The translations under genes and the position numbers were made by a program. Positions 53,642 to 63,007 of a DNA stretch of 64,000 nucleotides are shown here, in pieces. The notes beneath the pieces were generated by a model. The model had not been told where the DNA came from. It did no database searches and saw only the letters and a program-made list of their open reading frames with translations. Source of the stretch: Truepera sp. bin119. Lineage in GTDB: Bacteria > Deinococcota > Deinococci > Deinococcales > Trueperaceae. The stretch is taken from positions 30,735 through 94,734 of the forward strand of contig MPNL01000007.1 in NCBI GenBank assembly GCA_002239005.1, written 5' to 3'. How positions within the stretch are numbered: the stretch's first letter is position 1; each line of letters opens with the position of its first letter.

Positions 53642-53753
53642 GAGGGTCGGGGCGGATCGAATCCACCTCTGACCGACACTGATCGACCATGCCGCCCACG
53701 CGAGCGGCCCGAACCTTAAGCGCCGGTCGGTCGCAAAGGCGTCGACGCGCCCT

Positions 53754-54428
53754 TCACAATACTTGCATGACGTACTCGTCGGTAGCCTTCTCTAAGCCCT
53801 CGAGATCTGCTACGTACACCCCCCTGGTACCACTCAAGACCCCTTCATTACGCAACTCCCCCAGAATCCGAGTGATCGTCACCCGACTACTTCCGGTCAG
53901 GTCGGCGAGGTCCTCATGGGTCAGCGCCAAGGGCAGTTTTACCCCTTGAGTATCATCGCTCGGCTGCCCGAAGCGCTTTGCAAGCCGCAACAGGGCACGG
54001 GTGACTCGGGCCCCCACCGGCATCTCTGCCTCGTCCAGCATCTCTCTGGCACGGCGGATCTGACGGGCCATGCTGGTCATGACGTAATCGCGGAGTTTCC
54101 GGTCGTTCATGGCCTGGGCGGGGTCGATAGGGGTGAGGCAGGCATCGTGGACAGCGATGACGGTCTCCGGGTGATCGGCTTTGTCTAGGGCAGCGAGACC
54201 GAGGATATCTCCCGGACCGTAGAGGTCGGCGATACGGTCTCGGCCGAGGCTAGTGGGGACGACGGCTTTGAGGACCCCGTAGTTGACGATGTAGAGGCTG
54301 CTGGCGTTGCGGTCGGCTTCGTAGAGGGTAGCGTTGGATTCGAGGGTTCGGGTCGGCAATGCCAATGTTGCGGGGACGATGTCGAGTGCGTCACAGCTTT
54401 CGGGGATGGTCAAGGGCTCGGTGAGCAT
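53754..54428 (-). CDS. CRP/FNR-family transcription regulator, 224 aa
   Basis: N-terminal cyclic-nucleotide-like beta barrel (LYEADRNASSLYIVNYGVLK, YGPGDILGLAAL) and C-terminal HTH (LPLALTHEDLADLTGSSRVT, then ITRILGELRNEGVL). No FNR cysteines. Effector unknown. ATG 54,428 with AGGAA. It is divergent from lexA. Confidence 0.92.
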   Translation of the reverse strand: MLTEPLTIPESCDALDIVPATLALPTRTLESNATLYEADRNASSLYIVNYGVLKAVVPTSLGRDRIADLYGPGDILGLAALDKADHPETVIAVHDACLTPIDPAQAMNDRKLRDYVMTSMARQIRRAREMLDEAEMPVGARVTRALLRLAKRFGQPSDDTQGVKLPLALTHEDLADLTGSSRVTITRILGELRNEGVLSGTRGVYVADLEGLEKATDEYVMQVL

Positions 54429-54510
54429 AAGCAGTTCCTTTCGGAAACGGCGGGTGAACTGTTCAGAGGAGTTGAGATAGCACCTCTCTTCCGTCGGGTG
54501 CCTACAGTAT

Positions 54511-54529
54511 CACTACGAAAAGTGTAGTG
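54511..54529. promoter_or_regulatory. Inverted repeat upstream of the CRP-family gene
   Basis: CACTAC-N7-GTAGTG, about 83 bp upstream of the start. A candidate autoregulatory operator. Confidence 0.45.
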
Positions 54530-54660
54530 GAGAAATCTCCCTCTGTCTAGTCCCCTTAAAGCCGTCGGTGGGGGGATTGTTCACGATTTTCACACCTGCC
54601 GTTCAGGCTGGCCCTGCACCCACCGAAGAACTTGTGTCACCGTCGCGAATCGGGCAGGAT

Positions 54661-54695
54661 TTGACATATCCGACCCTTGCCCTTAATATTTAAGG
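54661..54695 (+). promoter_or_regulatory. lexA promoter with overlapping palindromic operator
   Basis: TTGACA (54,661-54,666), 17 bases, TAATAT (54,684-54,689): near-consensus. CCTTAA-TAT-TTAAGG (54,681-54,695) is a perfect palindrome covering the -10, a likely site for LexA autorepression. Confidence 0.65.
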
Positions 54696-54700
54696 TAATC

Positions 54701-55321
54701 ATGATTCGCCTCTCAGCAATGCAGAAGAAGGTCTACGAATATCTCCGGGATCACTTCAGGAAGACCGGTGTGCTCCCCGACCTCGCGGACCTCGCCCGGA
54801 CCCTTGGCATGCACTATGTTTCGCTCAAGCAACACCTTGAGGCGCTGCACAAGAAGGGCTATCTGACCTTCGAGAGTCGGGGTCGAGGGAGATCCCCGAT
54901 CCTGGCGCTGCCTGCCAACGCTACCGGGATCCCGGTCCTCGGCAGCATTCCGGCCGGTCCCTTAAGCGAGGCGATCTCGTTCGCCGAAGGCTACCTTCCG
55001 TTGGCTGGCCTCCAGGGTGACCACTTTGCCCTGTGGGTGCAGGGCGACTCGATGGCCGACCTGATCCAGGACGACGATGTCGTACTCTTTGAAAAGCGCC
55101 CCCCTTATCGCTCAGGAGAGATCTGTGCCGTTCGGGTCCAGGACAGCGATGTGACCCTGAAGTACCTCGACGACCTCGGCGAGGGCCGCTACGTGCTGCG
55201 CCCGCACAACCCCGACTATCCTGCGGTAGAGACATCTGCCGCCGAGCTCACTATCGAGGGCGTGTACCTGGGGCTGCTCCGTGGTGACGCCTTCCGTTCA
55301 CTGATCCAGAGCGTCGAGTAG
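54701..55321 (+). CDS. lexA: LexA repressor, 206 aa
   Basis: N-terminal winged helix (LSAMQKKVYEYLRDHFRKTG, MHYVSLKQHLEALHKKGYL). Self-cleavage Ala-Gly at GSIPAGPLSEA, catalytic Ser in WVQGDSMADLIQDDD and Lys in VTLKYLDD. SOS regulator. ATG 54,701 with AAGG behind the consensus promoter; the frame extends to 54,677 but that codon lies in the promoter. Confidence 0.92.
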   Translation: MIRLSAMQKKVYEYLRDHFRKTGVLPDLADLARTLGMHYVSLKQHLEALHKKGYLTFESRGRGRSPILALPANATGIPVLGSIPAGPLSEAISFAEGYLPLAGLQGDHFALWVQGDSMADLIQDDDVVLFEKRPPYRSGEICAVRVQDSDVTLKYLDDLGEGRYVLRPHNPDYPAVETSAAELTIEGVYLGLLRGDAFRSLIQSVE

Positions 55322-55356
55322 CGACGGGGGCGTTCCGAGGCAAGGTCCACGCCAGG

Positions 55357-55384
55357 GGGGTATGAGATAACCCCTTAAGCTTTT
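55357..55384 (+). terminator. Possible lexA terminator
   Basis: GGGGT, eight bases, ACCCC, then TTAAGCTTTT. Short stem and weak T-run. Confidence 0.35.
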
Positions 55385-55395
55385 AGAGCGTCGAT

Positions 55396-55990
55396 TCAGA
55401 TCGTAGGGGGTACCCAACCACTAGGGCGACCGTTGGGTCTCCCATCCTCAGGTGTGGCCCGGGGCGCTGGAGATCGGGCCACTCCGAGGGCGTCGAGGCG
55501 CTCTAAGTGGCGACGCGGACGATCCTCGAAGGGTCGGTATGGCTCCTGCCGATCCAACGGGGTCCACAACGTACTCCACCTGCTCAGGGCTCACCATGTA
55601 CTCAGTCCACAGCTAGCACCTGCCGCGCTCGCTCTGGACTCAATCCGGGCGGAATGGGCTCGAAGGCATAGACCTTCTCTAGCGGCGTGAGGCCTCCGGT
55701 GGCGAGCGGCTCACCCTCCGCCGCCTCGCTCTGGTAGTTTGAGTAGGCCCACTCCGTCGGCGTCGACACCGTGTCATACCCCGCCTCCGCCGCCTGGACC
55801 GCACCCTTGAACCCCGCCAGGACGTCGCCGTGGCCCCCCCTTGGCCCGCCCCCCCTCTAAGGATCTCGTCCCAGCCGATGAGCCTGCGACCGTGTTTCTG
55901 AAGGAAGTCGTTCGGCTGCCCGATGAACTAGCTCTGGAGCGCCTCCTCGTTCCGCAGGCTCAGCTCCGCGATGACCACAGACGGCTTCGG
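55396..55990 (-). pseudogene. GH20 beta-N-acetylhexosaminidase, decayed C-terminal part
   Basis: Reverse-strand translation in shifting frames gives LRNEEALQS-stop-FIGQ, RRLIGWDEIL, AAEAGYDTVSTPTEWAYSNY, GGLTPLEKVYAFEPIPPG, LWTEYMVSPEQVEYVV and HLERLDALGV, in the order of family-20 hexosaminidases. One in-frame TAG and at least two frameshifts break it, and the N-terminal half is missing. No intact gene is present in 55,322-56,077. Confidence 0.75.
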
Positions 55991-56065
55991 CTTAAGGTCC
56001 TCATCATTCCCACTTCACACCGTAAGGATAGCCGACCGGATTCACAACCGGGCACTGCCAGGGGT

Positions 56066-56071
56066 TACAGT
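56066..56071 (+). promoter_or_regulatory. -10 box of leaderless aldolase promoter
   Basis: TACAGT, six bases, ATG 56,078. Fits the TANNNT-N6-ATG pattern seen elsewhere in this window. Confidence 0.45.
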
Positions 56072-56077
56072 GAGGCC

Positions 56078-56875
56078 ATGCGCGAAAACTCCTTGAAGGC
56101 CCTCTTCACCCGGGGCGGAGTTGCCGTCAACGGTTGGCTCGCTATCCCCTCGCCGATCTCTGCCGAAGCGATGGCCCACGCTGGCTTCGATAGTCTGACT
56201 ATCGACCTGCAGCACGGCGCGGTCGGTTTCGAAGCGGCGGTGACTATGCTGCAGGCCATCTCCACCACCGACGTGGTGCCGATGTGCCGGGTCCCCTGGA
56301 ACGAACCGAGCGCCATCATGCGGCTGCTCGACGCGGGCAGCTACGGTGTCATCTGCCCCATGATCAATAATCGTGAAGAGGCGGAGGCTCTGGTCGGCGC
56401 CTGCCGCTATCCACCGGCTGGCCACCGCAGCTTCGGCCCAAACCGGGTCCGTTTCTACGCTGGAGCCGATTACGGCCTGGAGGCCAACGAAGTGGTGCTC
56501 GTCTTCGCCATGATCGAGACCCGGGCGGGTCTTGAGAATCTCGAGTCGATCCTCGACACCCCCGGCCTTAACGGGGTCTACGTCGGTCCCTCTGACCTGA
56601 GTCTGGCACTCGGCGGTCCGCCGGGAGGAGATTGGGAGGAAGGTCCGGCGGCGGAGGCGATCGAGGTTGTCGTCGAAGCGACCCGACAGCGGGGCCTAGT
56701 TCCTGGAATCCACAACGCTAGTCCTGGCTACGCCCTGCGTATGATCGAAAAGGGATTCCAACTGGTCACGGTGCAGAATGACCTCGCCTACTTAGGTGAG
56801 CAGGCGCGTCGGGTGACCGCGGCTGTCCGCGGTGGAAGCCAGGGGCGCGGAGGTGGGTCTAGCGACCCCTACTGA
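56078..56875 (+). CDS. HpcH/HpaI-family aldolase, 265 aa
   Basis: Metal-dependent class II aldolase of the 4-hydroxy-2-oxoheptanedioate / 2-dehydro-3-deoxyglucarate group. FDSLTIDLQHGAVGFEAAVT (catalytic His), VPMCRVPWNEPSAIMRLLDA, GVICPMINNREEAEALV, FAMIETRAGLENL and GVYVGPSDLSLALGG (metal-binding Glu and Asp) are all present. The frame is open further upstream, but ATG 56,078 matches the family start. Natural substrate unknown. Confidence 0.92.
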   Translation: MRENSLKALFTRGGVAVNGWLAIPSPISAEAMAHAGFDSLTIDLQHGAVGFEAAVTMLQAISTTDVVPMCRVPWNEPSAIMRLLDAGSYGVICPMINNREEAEALVGACRYPPAGHRSFGPNRVRFYAGADYGLEANEVVLVFAMIETRAGLENLESILDTPGLNGVYVGPSDLSLALGGPPGGDWEEGPAAEAIEVVVEATRQRGLVPGIHNASPGYALRMIEKGFQLVTVQNDLAYLGEQARRVTAAVRGGSQGRGGGSSDPY

Positions 56876-57384
56876 GCGCCCGCTCAAAGATGGGATCGGT
56901 TCTGGGGAGTCTGATTTGCACTCTGGCGCAGCTATTGAGGTAGCCGTAGCTGAGGGGTCGGCAGCTATAGTAGGCGCTCGCTAGCGGTGGTTGCCAACCG
57001 TAGATGGTTCGGGGATCGCTTCTAACCTCGGCTTGTCCGGCTCGGGTACAGGATGGCAGGACCCGGGGTGTGAGATATGAGGCCGTCCAAAGGCATGACC
57101 GTACGCTGGGGATTCCGTGCCCTAGTCCCTATCCTCGGTTCCTAGAGCCAGCGGGGTAATTGCTGCCTATCTCGCACCCTTCTGGGGAGGTCTGATCCCC
57201 GGGTAGGGATCCTGTGTAAACACCTCTTGCCGGAGTGGAAGCGGAGGAGCGTGCCACCTTTCCCCTGCGCTCCCTTGGGCGTCGCTCTGCTGCTCACCCT
57301 GTTCAGCTTTCCGCCGTCGGCGCGGGGCTAGCGCTGCACGCAACCCTTCGACACCGCCGGGCCTCTCACGACCCGTAGCTCCGA
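56876..57384. other. Intergenic, no feature seen
   Basis: About 500 bp between convergent genes. I found no gene remnant, RNA gene or clear terminator. Confidence 0.4.
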
Positions 57385-58059
57385 TCAGAGGTAGTCCAGT
57401 ACCATCACCCGGGTCTCCTTCGGGAGATCCCCCTTCGTCAGGGTGATGCTCGAGTCGCAGGCAAAGTCGACCCGATCGTCGGGGAAGCATTCCAGGAAGG
57501 AGCCGATCCATAGGCTGTTACGCGGCTTGTAGCGCAGCGTGCGGAAGTGCATGGGCACGACCAGCCTGGGCTGCGTGACGTCGATAACCTGTTTGAGATC
57601 GTCGAGTTCGATGGTTGGGTGACCCCCTGCGAGCGCCAGTAGCAGGTCGAGGTCCTTGAAGAACTCGAGCTGTGCCTCCGTTAGGGGATTGCCGACATCC
57701 CCTAGGTGGCCGATCTCCAGATCGTCCACGCTGAGTCGGTACATGCCGTTCTGGTCGGGATCGTGATAGCGGTGGTTGAGGGCCTCCATCGCCTTAGTAG
57801 CGCGGATGCGGATTCCCGCCTCCGTGCGCTCGCCCCCGTTCCGGGCCAGTGCAAGAGCGTCAACGATCGTCGGGGTGCCCGGAACGAGGTGGGCGTTGCA
57901 GTGGAAGTCGTCGGTGGATGATGAGATGACGACCAGGTCGGCGGGGTCGGGAAATGGTTTGTAGCCGGAGGTCGCGGGGTCGTAGGGATCGGTGACGATG
58001 GAGGTACCGTCGGCGGCCTCAATGCGGAAACTGGCGTGGCCGTACCAGGTGAGAAGCAT
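57385..58059 (-). CDS. Metallo-beta-lactamase-fold hydrolase (UPF0173-like), 224 aa
   Basis: MLLTWYGHASFRIEAADGTS begins the fold; TDPYDPATSGYKP follows. The canonical HxHxDH is replaced by STDDFHCNAHL, then IGHLGDVGNPL. PMHFRTLRYK is the late His. Such UPF0173/UlaG-like proteins hydrolyse phosphodiesters or lactones, activity unknown here. ATG 58,059 with AAAGGAG, 19 bp after the dehydrogenase gene on the same strand. Confidence 0.85.
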   Translation of the reverse strand: MLLTWYGHASFRIEAADGTSIVTDPYDPATSGYKPFPDPADLVVISSSTDDFHCNAHLVPGTPTIVDALALARNGGERTEAGIRIRATKAMEALNHRYHDPDQNGMYRLSVDDLEIGHLGDVGNPLTEAQLEFFKDLDLLLALAGGHPTIELDDLKQVIDVTQPRLVVPMHFRTLRYKPRNSLWIGSFLECFPDDRVDFACDSSITLTKGDLPKETRVMVLDYL

Positions 58060-58078
58060 AGGTCTCCTTTCGACTCCT

Positions 58079-59239
58079 TTAGGGGTTGGGCTCAAGGAGG
58101 ATCTTGGCGTCCCGGCGCGACTCGAGGCGCTTGAACGCTTCCGCGGCCCGGTCCAAAGGGTAGCGGGCACTGAGCATCGGTCGCAGGTCGAGGCGCCCCG
58201 AGGCCAGCAGCCGGATGATGTTCGGGAAGGTGGCGTGGCCTGCGTGGCCTAGCGACCCGGCGAGCTGCACTCCGCGCGTCTGGTAGTGCTCGAGGGGAAG
58301 TGCGGTGGGGTGTTCCGAGCGGCCGATATGGACGATGGTGGCGCCGACCGCGAGCCCATCGGTGAGGGGGGAGAGGGTGTGTTCGGGAGCGCCGGCCGCC
58401 TCCACCACCAGGTCCACGCCCCTGCCGCAGGTCGCTTCCAGCAGCGCCCCGTTAAGGTCGAGCCCGGTAGGGTTCAGCACCTCTGTGGCGCCCATCTCCC
58501 GAGCCCGCTCAAGGCGGCTGGGAGAGATGTCGAGGGCGATCACTGTCGCCGCGCCCGCGGTGGCCGCCAGTGCAGTGGCGGTCAATCCGATAGGTCCGGC
58601 GCCGAACACTGCGACGGCTGCACCGGGACGGGGGGCTGCGAGCCGGTTGAACATCGCGTGATAGGAGACCCCGCAGGGCTCCACCAGGGCCCCGAGCGTG
58701 AGTGCGGTGCAGTCGTCGCCGAGTCGCGCGGCGAGTTCCGTGAGGGACCAGCAGTACCTCGCCCTGATCGCCACATACTGGGCCATCGCCCCTGGGGTGG
58801 TGAAGCCGAGTTCCTCCAAGTCGGTGCAGTGGTTGACTAGCCCCCGGCGGCAGCTGTCACAGCGACCACACCACTGGATCTCCTCAGCGGTGACAAGGGT
58901 GCCGACCGGGAGGTCGGTTACGGTGGAGCCGACCTCGACCACGCGCCCCGAGAACTCGTGGCCGAGGATGTTGGGCAGCCGGGTGAGACCCGGGTAGAGC
59001 ATGTAGCCGTCTTCGGCCGTTTCGACCATGTGCATATCGGAGCCGCAGATGCCGACCGCCGCCACCTCGACCACTACCTCGTCGGGGGCTGGCTCTGGAT
59101 CGGTGTCATTGCGGAGCTCGAGGGTCGGGTAGCGCCACACCGAGGCTCCAGACCGCACCTTCCGGCTTCGCTCTTCAGCTTTGCTCAGCGGGTAGGTTGC
59201 CTTTGGTACCCAGTCGGCGGCAAGGTATAGGGCTTTCAT
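58079..59239 (-). CDS. Zinc-dependent medium-chain dehydrogenase, 386 aa
   Basis: GroES-like domain with catalytic zinc ligands (GICGSDMHMVE, LGHEFSGRVVEVG) and structural zinc cysteines (CGRCDSCRRGLVNHC). Rossmann motif AVFGAGPIGLTATALA. The N-terminal extension (LYLAADWVPKATYPLSKAEE) resembles scyllo-inosose 3-dehydrogenases and related sugar dehydrogenases. ATG 59,239 overlaps the end of the upstream reductase gene by four bases. Likely a sugar/polyol pathway. Confidence 0.9.
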   Translation of the reverse strand: MKALYLAADWVPKATYPLSKAEERSRKVRSGASVWRYPTLELRNDTDPEPAPDEVVVEVAAVGICGSDMHMVETAEDGYMLYPGLTRLPNILGHEFSGRVVEVGSTVTDLPVGTLVTAEEIQWCGRCDSCRRGLVNHCTDLEELGFTTPGAMAQYVAIRARYCWSLTELAARLGDDCTALTLGALVEPCGVSYHAMFNRLAAPRPGAAVAVFGAGPIGLTATALAATAGAATVIALDISPSRLERAREMGATEVLNPTGLDLNGALLEATCGRGVDLVVEAAGAPEHTLSPLTDGLAVGATIVHIGRSEHPTALPLEHYQTRGVQLAGSLGHAGHATFPNIIRLLASGRLDLRPMLSARYPLDRAAEAFKRLESRRDAKILLEPNP

Positions 59240-60194
59240 GAGAGACCCCCCTCGTCGACCTGCCCCTGGAAGGCTCGGGGTCCCTCGGTCACGCCCAGGG
59301 GGTGGAGGCCGAGCTTCTTGGCACTCCGTTCGGCGCTCATCGCGATCCTGTGCGGTAGGGGGATCCCGGCGTGGGCCTCGGCGACATCCTTGGGAACCGG
59401 AACGATCTCGATGCGCTCTGCGCCGTCGCCGAACACCTCGGCACAGCGGTGTGCCAATTCGAGGCGGTCGATCGGCTCTGGGCCGCAGAGATGGAAGATA
59501 CCTGTGGCATCTGATATTGCGAGTCCGACGAGTTGCTCGCCGAGATCGCTTGCCAGGGTGGGGTTCCCGGCCAGGTTGATCTCCCCCTCCCAAACCCGGA
59601 CGGGCCGGTTCTGGAGCAGGCAGTGCACATAGTGACTGGCGAGGTCGCCCATGCCGACCCCCTGCTCCCAACGGGTCTGCCGGGGGAGGGCGAGGTTGTA
59701 GCCGTAGACCCCGGCGGGGCGGCCGACGGCCCAGTCGAGACCGTCCATGGCCGCGAGCCGCTGTTCGGACACCGCCTTCATCAGGCCGTAGAACGAGGTG
59801 GGGAAGGGGGGAGACCCCTGTCGACAAGCGGTTCGCGGCTGTCGAACACCCAGTCAGAGGAGACGAACACAAAGCGTGCACCCACCTCGCGGCAGGCGCG
59901 GGCCAGCGCATCGGTCCCCTCGACCATGAACTGCCAGGCCTGGGCCCGGTTCCTGAACATGAACACCTGGTCGAGGAGGCCGGCGCAGTGGATCACGATA
60001 TCTGGCCGGTGTCGCCTGATCAAGCTTCTCACCGCTTCAGAGTCGCTCACGTCGAGCGGTTCGAGCAGGTAGCGCAGCCCCCAGGTGGGCTCGGGACCGT
60101 ACTGGGCAGCGATCACGTCGATCCCCCGGCCGATCGCCGTCGCGATGACATTGCTACCGACGAGTCCGGTTCCGCCGGTCACGAAGAGGCGCAT
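59236..60194 (-). pseudogene. NAD-dependent epimerase / dTDP-4-dehydrorhamnose reductase-like, frameshifted
   Basis: ATG 60,194 starts MRLFVTGGTGLVGSNVIATA (Rossmann motif), with FVFVSSDWVFDSREPLVD further on. The second half, in another frame, has SPPFPTSFYGLMKAVSEQR (YxxxK) to the stop at 59,236. The break is near 59,820, where one extra base would give EPLVDEGSPPFPTSFYG. Either a real mutation or a sequencing error. A TACAAT box lies eight bases before the ATG. Confidence 0.8.
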
Positions 60195-60395
60195 GCCCGG
60201 GCATTGTATCGCGTCCCCTCTTGGAGCACTCCTGCGCGCCGAGATTCTCGCGGTCGCCGGACTTAACCGGTTGTGCTCGGGGTGCTGACCTGGCTGCCCC
60301 CGCTTCCTCGTGCTCGGGTCCGCCACCAGCGGGACGCTAGTCGGGCCATGACCTTGCTCACCCCGGTCTGGACTCCGGTGGAGACCCTCCGGCGT

Positions 60396-61970
60396 CTAGA
60401 GCCTTGCGTAGGCCGGCAGGGTAAGGAAGGGCTCAAAGGTTTTGGCAAGCACGAGCTGATCCAAGATCTCTGCGGCCTCAGGGTAGCGCTGGCTGCCCGC
60501 TTGGGTGAGCCGGTTGAACTCCTTGTCCCTGAGGCTCCGGTACATCTCGGCATCGACCGTCTGGCCGTCACCGAGGCGCGCGCCGTGCCGGATCCACTGC
60601 CACAGTTGCGCCCTTGAGATCTCGGCGGTGGCGGCGTCCTCCATGAGGTTGTAGATGGCGGCGGCGCCGTTGCCGGAGAACCAAGCGTTAAGGTACTGCA
60701 GCGCCACATCGATGTTCAGGCGGACTCCGCCTTGGGTAACGCTCCCCCCACAGTCGAGGTCGAGCAGGTCGGCGGCGTCCACCTGGAGGTCGGCGCGCAG
60801 GTTCGATTTCTGGTTCGGCGCGTCGCCGAAGGCCGACGCGAAGGCCTGTTCGGCTAGCGGCACCAGGTCGGGGTGGGCCACCCAAGTGCCGTCATAGCCC
60901 TGTTCGGCCTCGCGGCGCTTGTCCTCGCCAACCTTCTCGAAGGCCCGCTCGTTGACGGCCGGGTCGCGGCGGCTGGGGATGAAGGCTGCCATGCCGCCGA
61001 TGGCGTGTGCACCGCGGCGGTGGCAGGTCTTGACCAGTAACTCGGCGTAGGCGCGCATGAATGGCACCGTCATGGTTACCTGGGAGCGGTCGGGGAGCAG
61101 CATGTCGGCCCGCCCGGCGAACTTTTTGATTACGCTGAAGATGTAATCCCAGCGCCCGGCGTTGAGCCCCGCCATGTGATCGCGCAGTTCGAATAGGATC
61201 TCGTCCATCTCGAAGGCCGCCAGGATAGTTTCGATCAGGACGGTGGCGCGGATGGTGCCGCGCGGGATGGCGAGGGCGTCCTGAGCAAAGGTGAAGACGT
61301 CGTTCCAGAGCCTCGCCTCGAGGTGGCCCTCGAGCTTCGGGAGGTAGAAGTAGGGGCCGCTGCCGCGCTCGAGGGCTTCCCTGGCGCTGTGCGCCATATA
61401 CAGCCCGAAGTCGAAGAGGCTGGCCGAGACCGGCTCGCCGTCGACCGTGACATGCTTCTCCGGCAGGTGCCAGCCCCGGGGTCGCACCACCAGGGTGGCG
61501 GTCCGGTCGTCGAGTTCGTAGACCCGCCCGCGGTCGCGATCCAAGAGGCGGATCGTCCGCCGGGCCGCGTCGCGCAGGTTGATCTGCCCTTGGAGAATGT
61601 TGTGCCAGGTGGGGCTGGTAGCGTCCTCTAGGTCGGCCATGAACACCCGCGCGCCCGAGTTGAGGGCGTTGATCATCATCTTGCGGTCGACCGGGCCGGT
61701 GATCTCCACGCGGCGGTCGTTCAGATCGGTCGGAGCTGCTGCGACCTGCCAGTTGTCCTCGCGGACGCTCACGGTGTCGCTCCGGAAGTCGGGTAGCTCG
61801 CCAGCGTCCAGAGCGGCTTGGCGCTCGTCGCGCTGAGCGAGTAGCTCGCGTCGCCAGGGAGCGAACTCGCGGTGGAGTCGGGCAACCAGATCGAGCGCCT
61901 CGGTGGTGAGGATCTCCTCAAAGCCCTCGCTCGGGCCGTCGAGGCCTACATCAGCGGGAAGGTGAGTCAT
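60396..61970 (-). CDS. aceB: Malate synthase A, 524 aa
   Basis: Glyoxylate-cycle enzyme joining acetyl-CoA and glyoxylate. [60 protein letters not shown] (metal Glu) and [17 protein letters not shown] are diagnostic of isoform A. Isocitrate lyase is not in this window. ATG 61,970 with AAAGGGG. Confidence 0.96.
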   Translation of the reverse strand: MTHLPADVGLDGPSEGFEEILTTEALDLVARLHREFAPWRRELLAQRDERQAALDAGELPDFRSDTVSVREDNWQVAAAPTDLNDRRVEITGPVDRKMMINALNSGARVFMADLEDATSPTWHNILQGQINLRDAARRTIRLLDRDRGRVYELDDRTATLVVRPRGWHLPEKHVTVDGEPVSASLFDFGLYMAHSAREALERGSGPYFYLPKLEGHLEARLWNDVFTFAQDALAIPRGTIRATVLIETILAAFEMDEILFELRDHMAGLNAGRWDYIFSVIKKFAGRADMLLPDRSQVTMTVPFMRAYAELLVKTCHRRGAHAIGGMAAFIPSRRDPAVNERAFEKVGEDKRREAEQGYDGTWVAHPDLVPLAEQAFASAFGDAPNQKSNLRADLQVDAADLLDLDCGGSVTQGGVRLNIDVALQYLNAWFSGNGAAAIYNLMEDAATAEISRAQLWQWIRHGARLGDGQTVDAEMYRSLRDKEFNRLTQAGSQRYPEAAEILDQLVLAKTFEPFLTLPAYARL

Positions 61971-61997
61971 GGAGTCCCCTTTCAGCTGTCTCTGGGA

Positions 61998-62207
61998 CTA
62001 GGCATCACGTCTTAGTGAATGTAGCACGCCGGTCTCAGGACAGATCGATGCCGAAAGGGGGTAGCGCGTCCGCTCCACCTCGGGGAAGACACAGCTTGAG
62101 ACCCCGAAGTCGTAGGGGATGGTATCGGCCGGGGCGAGCTTTTGCGCAGCGAGGCTCTTGAGGTGGGTGCCCTCGTGCTTGGCAGCGTCGAATGGAGGTG
62201 GGTTCAG
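61998..62207 (-). pseudogene. Unrecognised gene remnant between aceB and xdhC
   Basis: A 69-codon reverse frame reads LNPPPFDAAKHEGTHLKSLA, AQKLAPADTIPYDFGVSSCV, FPEVERTRYPLSASICPETG, and ends at TAG 61,998. It looks protein-like but has no start codon and no family I recognise. It begins inside the xdhC stop. Confidence 0.35.
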
Positions 62208-63007
62208 AAGCCCCCCTCGGGCAACTCGAGCACCGTCAGCAGTTGCGCCGCGGTGGCGATGGCGATGGCCGCAGGACTCTTCCCCGGCACTCCGGGTAGC
62301 CCGATCGGGGTGGTGACCCGGCGGAGCGATTCTTTAGAGTGCCCCGCGTCGGTGAGTCGGCGGCGGAAATGGCTCCATTTGGTACTCGAGCCGATGAGGC
62401 CTAAGAAGCCTAGGTCGTCGCGCCTCAGGGCCATGTCGAGGATGGCGAGATCCTCGGCGTGGTCGTGGGTCAGAACCAACAGGTGTGAACCGGTCGGTAA
62501 CGTCTCGACTGCGCTTTCGGGAACAGGAGCATGTCTCAGTTCGATCTCGGCCTCCCGCTTCCCGGGAAGGGACTCTTGGTCGAGCATCGAAGACCGCGAG
62601 TCGATCAGCGTAAGTGAGACCGGCAGCGTCGACAGAACCCGAGTGAGGGCCCAGCCTACGTGGCCGGCGCCGAAGATGGCGACTGTGATCCGCCGAGTGT
62701 GAATCGGCTCTAAGAGCAGCGTCACCTCCCCGCCACAGCATTGCAGGCCGTGTTTGCCCCCCTCGGGGTTGAGGGTGAGGGTGAGCAGTCGGGGCTCGGT
62801 AGCCGCTGTCAGGAGCGCCTCACGAGCCTCGTTGATCGCTCTTTGCTCGAGGTCTCCACCACCCACGCTGCCGTGGGTCTCGGTCGCAGTCACTAGCATC
62901 TTGCTGCCGGCGCCACGGGGGGCGTGGCCGCGCACCTTGATGACAGTGGCCATCACCAGCGGAGTACGGTCTCGTCCGAGCTGCGCTAGCGTGTCAAGCC
63001 AGGCCAT
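62204..63007 (-). CDS. xdhC: XdhC-family protein, 267 aa
   Basis: Accessory factor for molybdenum-cofactor insertion in xanthine dehydrogenase. The N-terminal XdhC/CoxI domain has TPLVMATVIKVRGHAPRGAG and GLQCCGGEVTLLLEP (Cys pair); the Rossmann part has FGAGHVGWALTRVL; the C-terminus has LGFLGLIGSSTKWSHFRRRL. Xanthine dehydrogenase itself is outside the window, but the guanine and adenine deaminases would supply its substrates. Confidence 0.92.
   Translation of the reverse strand: MAWLDTLAQLGRDRTPLVMATVIKVRGHAPRGAGSKMLVTATETHGSVGGGDLEQRAINEAREALLTAATEPRLLTLTLNPEGGKHGLQCCGGEVTLLLEPIHTRRITVAIFGAGHVGWALTRVLSTLPVSLTLIDSRSSMLDQESLPGKREAEIELRHAPVPESAVETLPTGSHLLVLTHDHAEDLAILDMALRRDDLGFLGLIGSSTKWSHFRRRLTDAGHSKESLRRVTTPIGLPGVPGKSPAAIAIATAAQLLTVLELPEGGF

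Noticed and set aside
57167..57511. 114-residue minus-strand ORF
   Set aside because: Overlaps the end of the MBL-fold gene in another frame and has low-complexity content.
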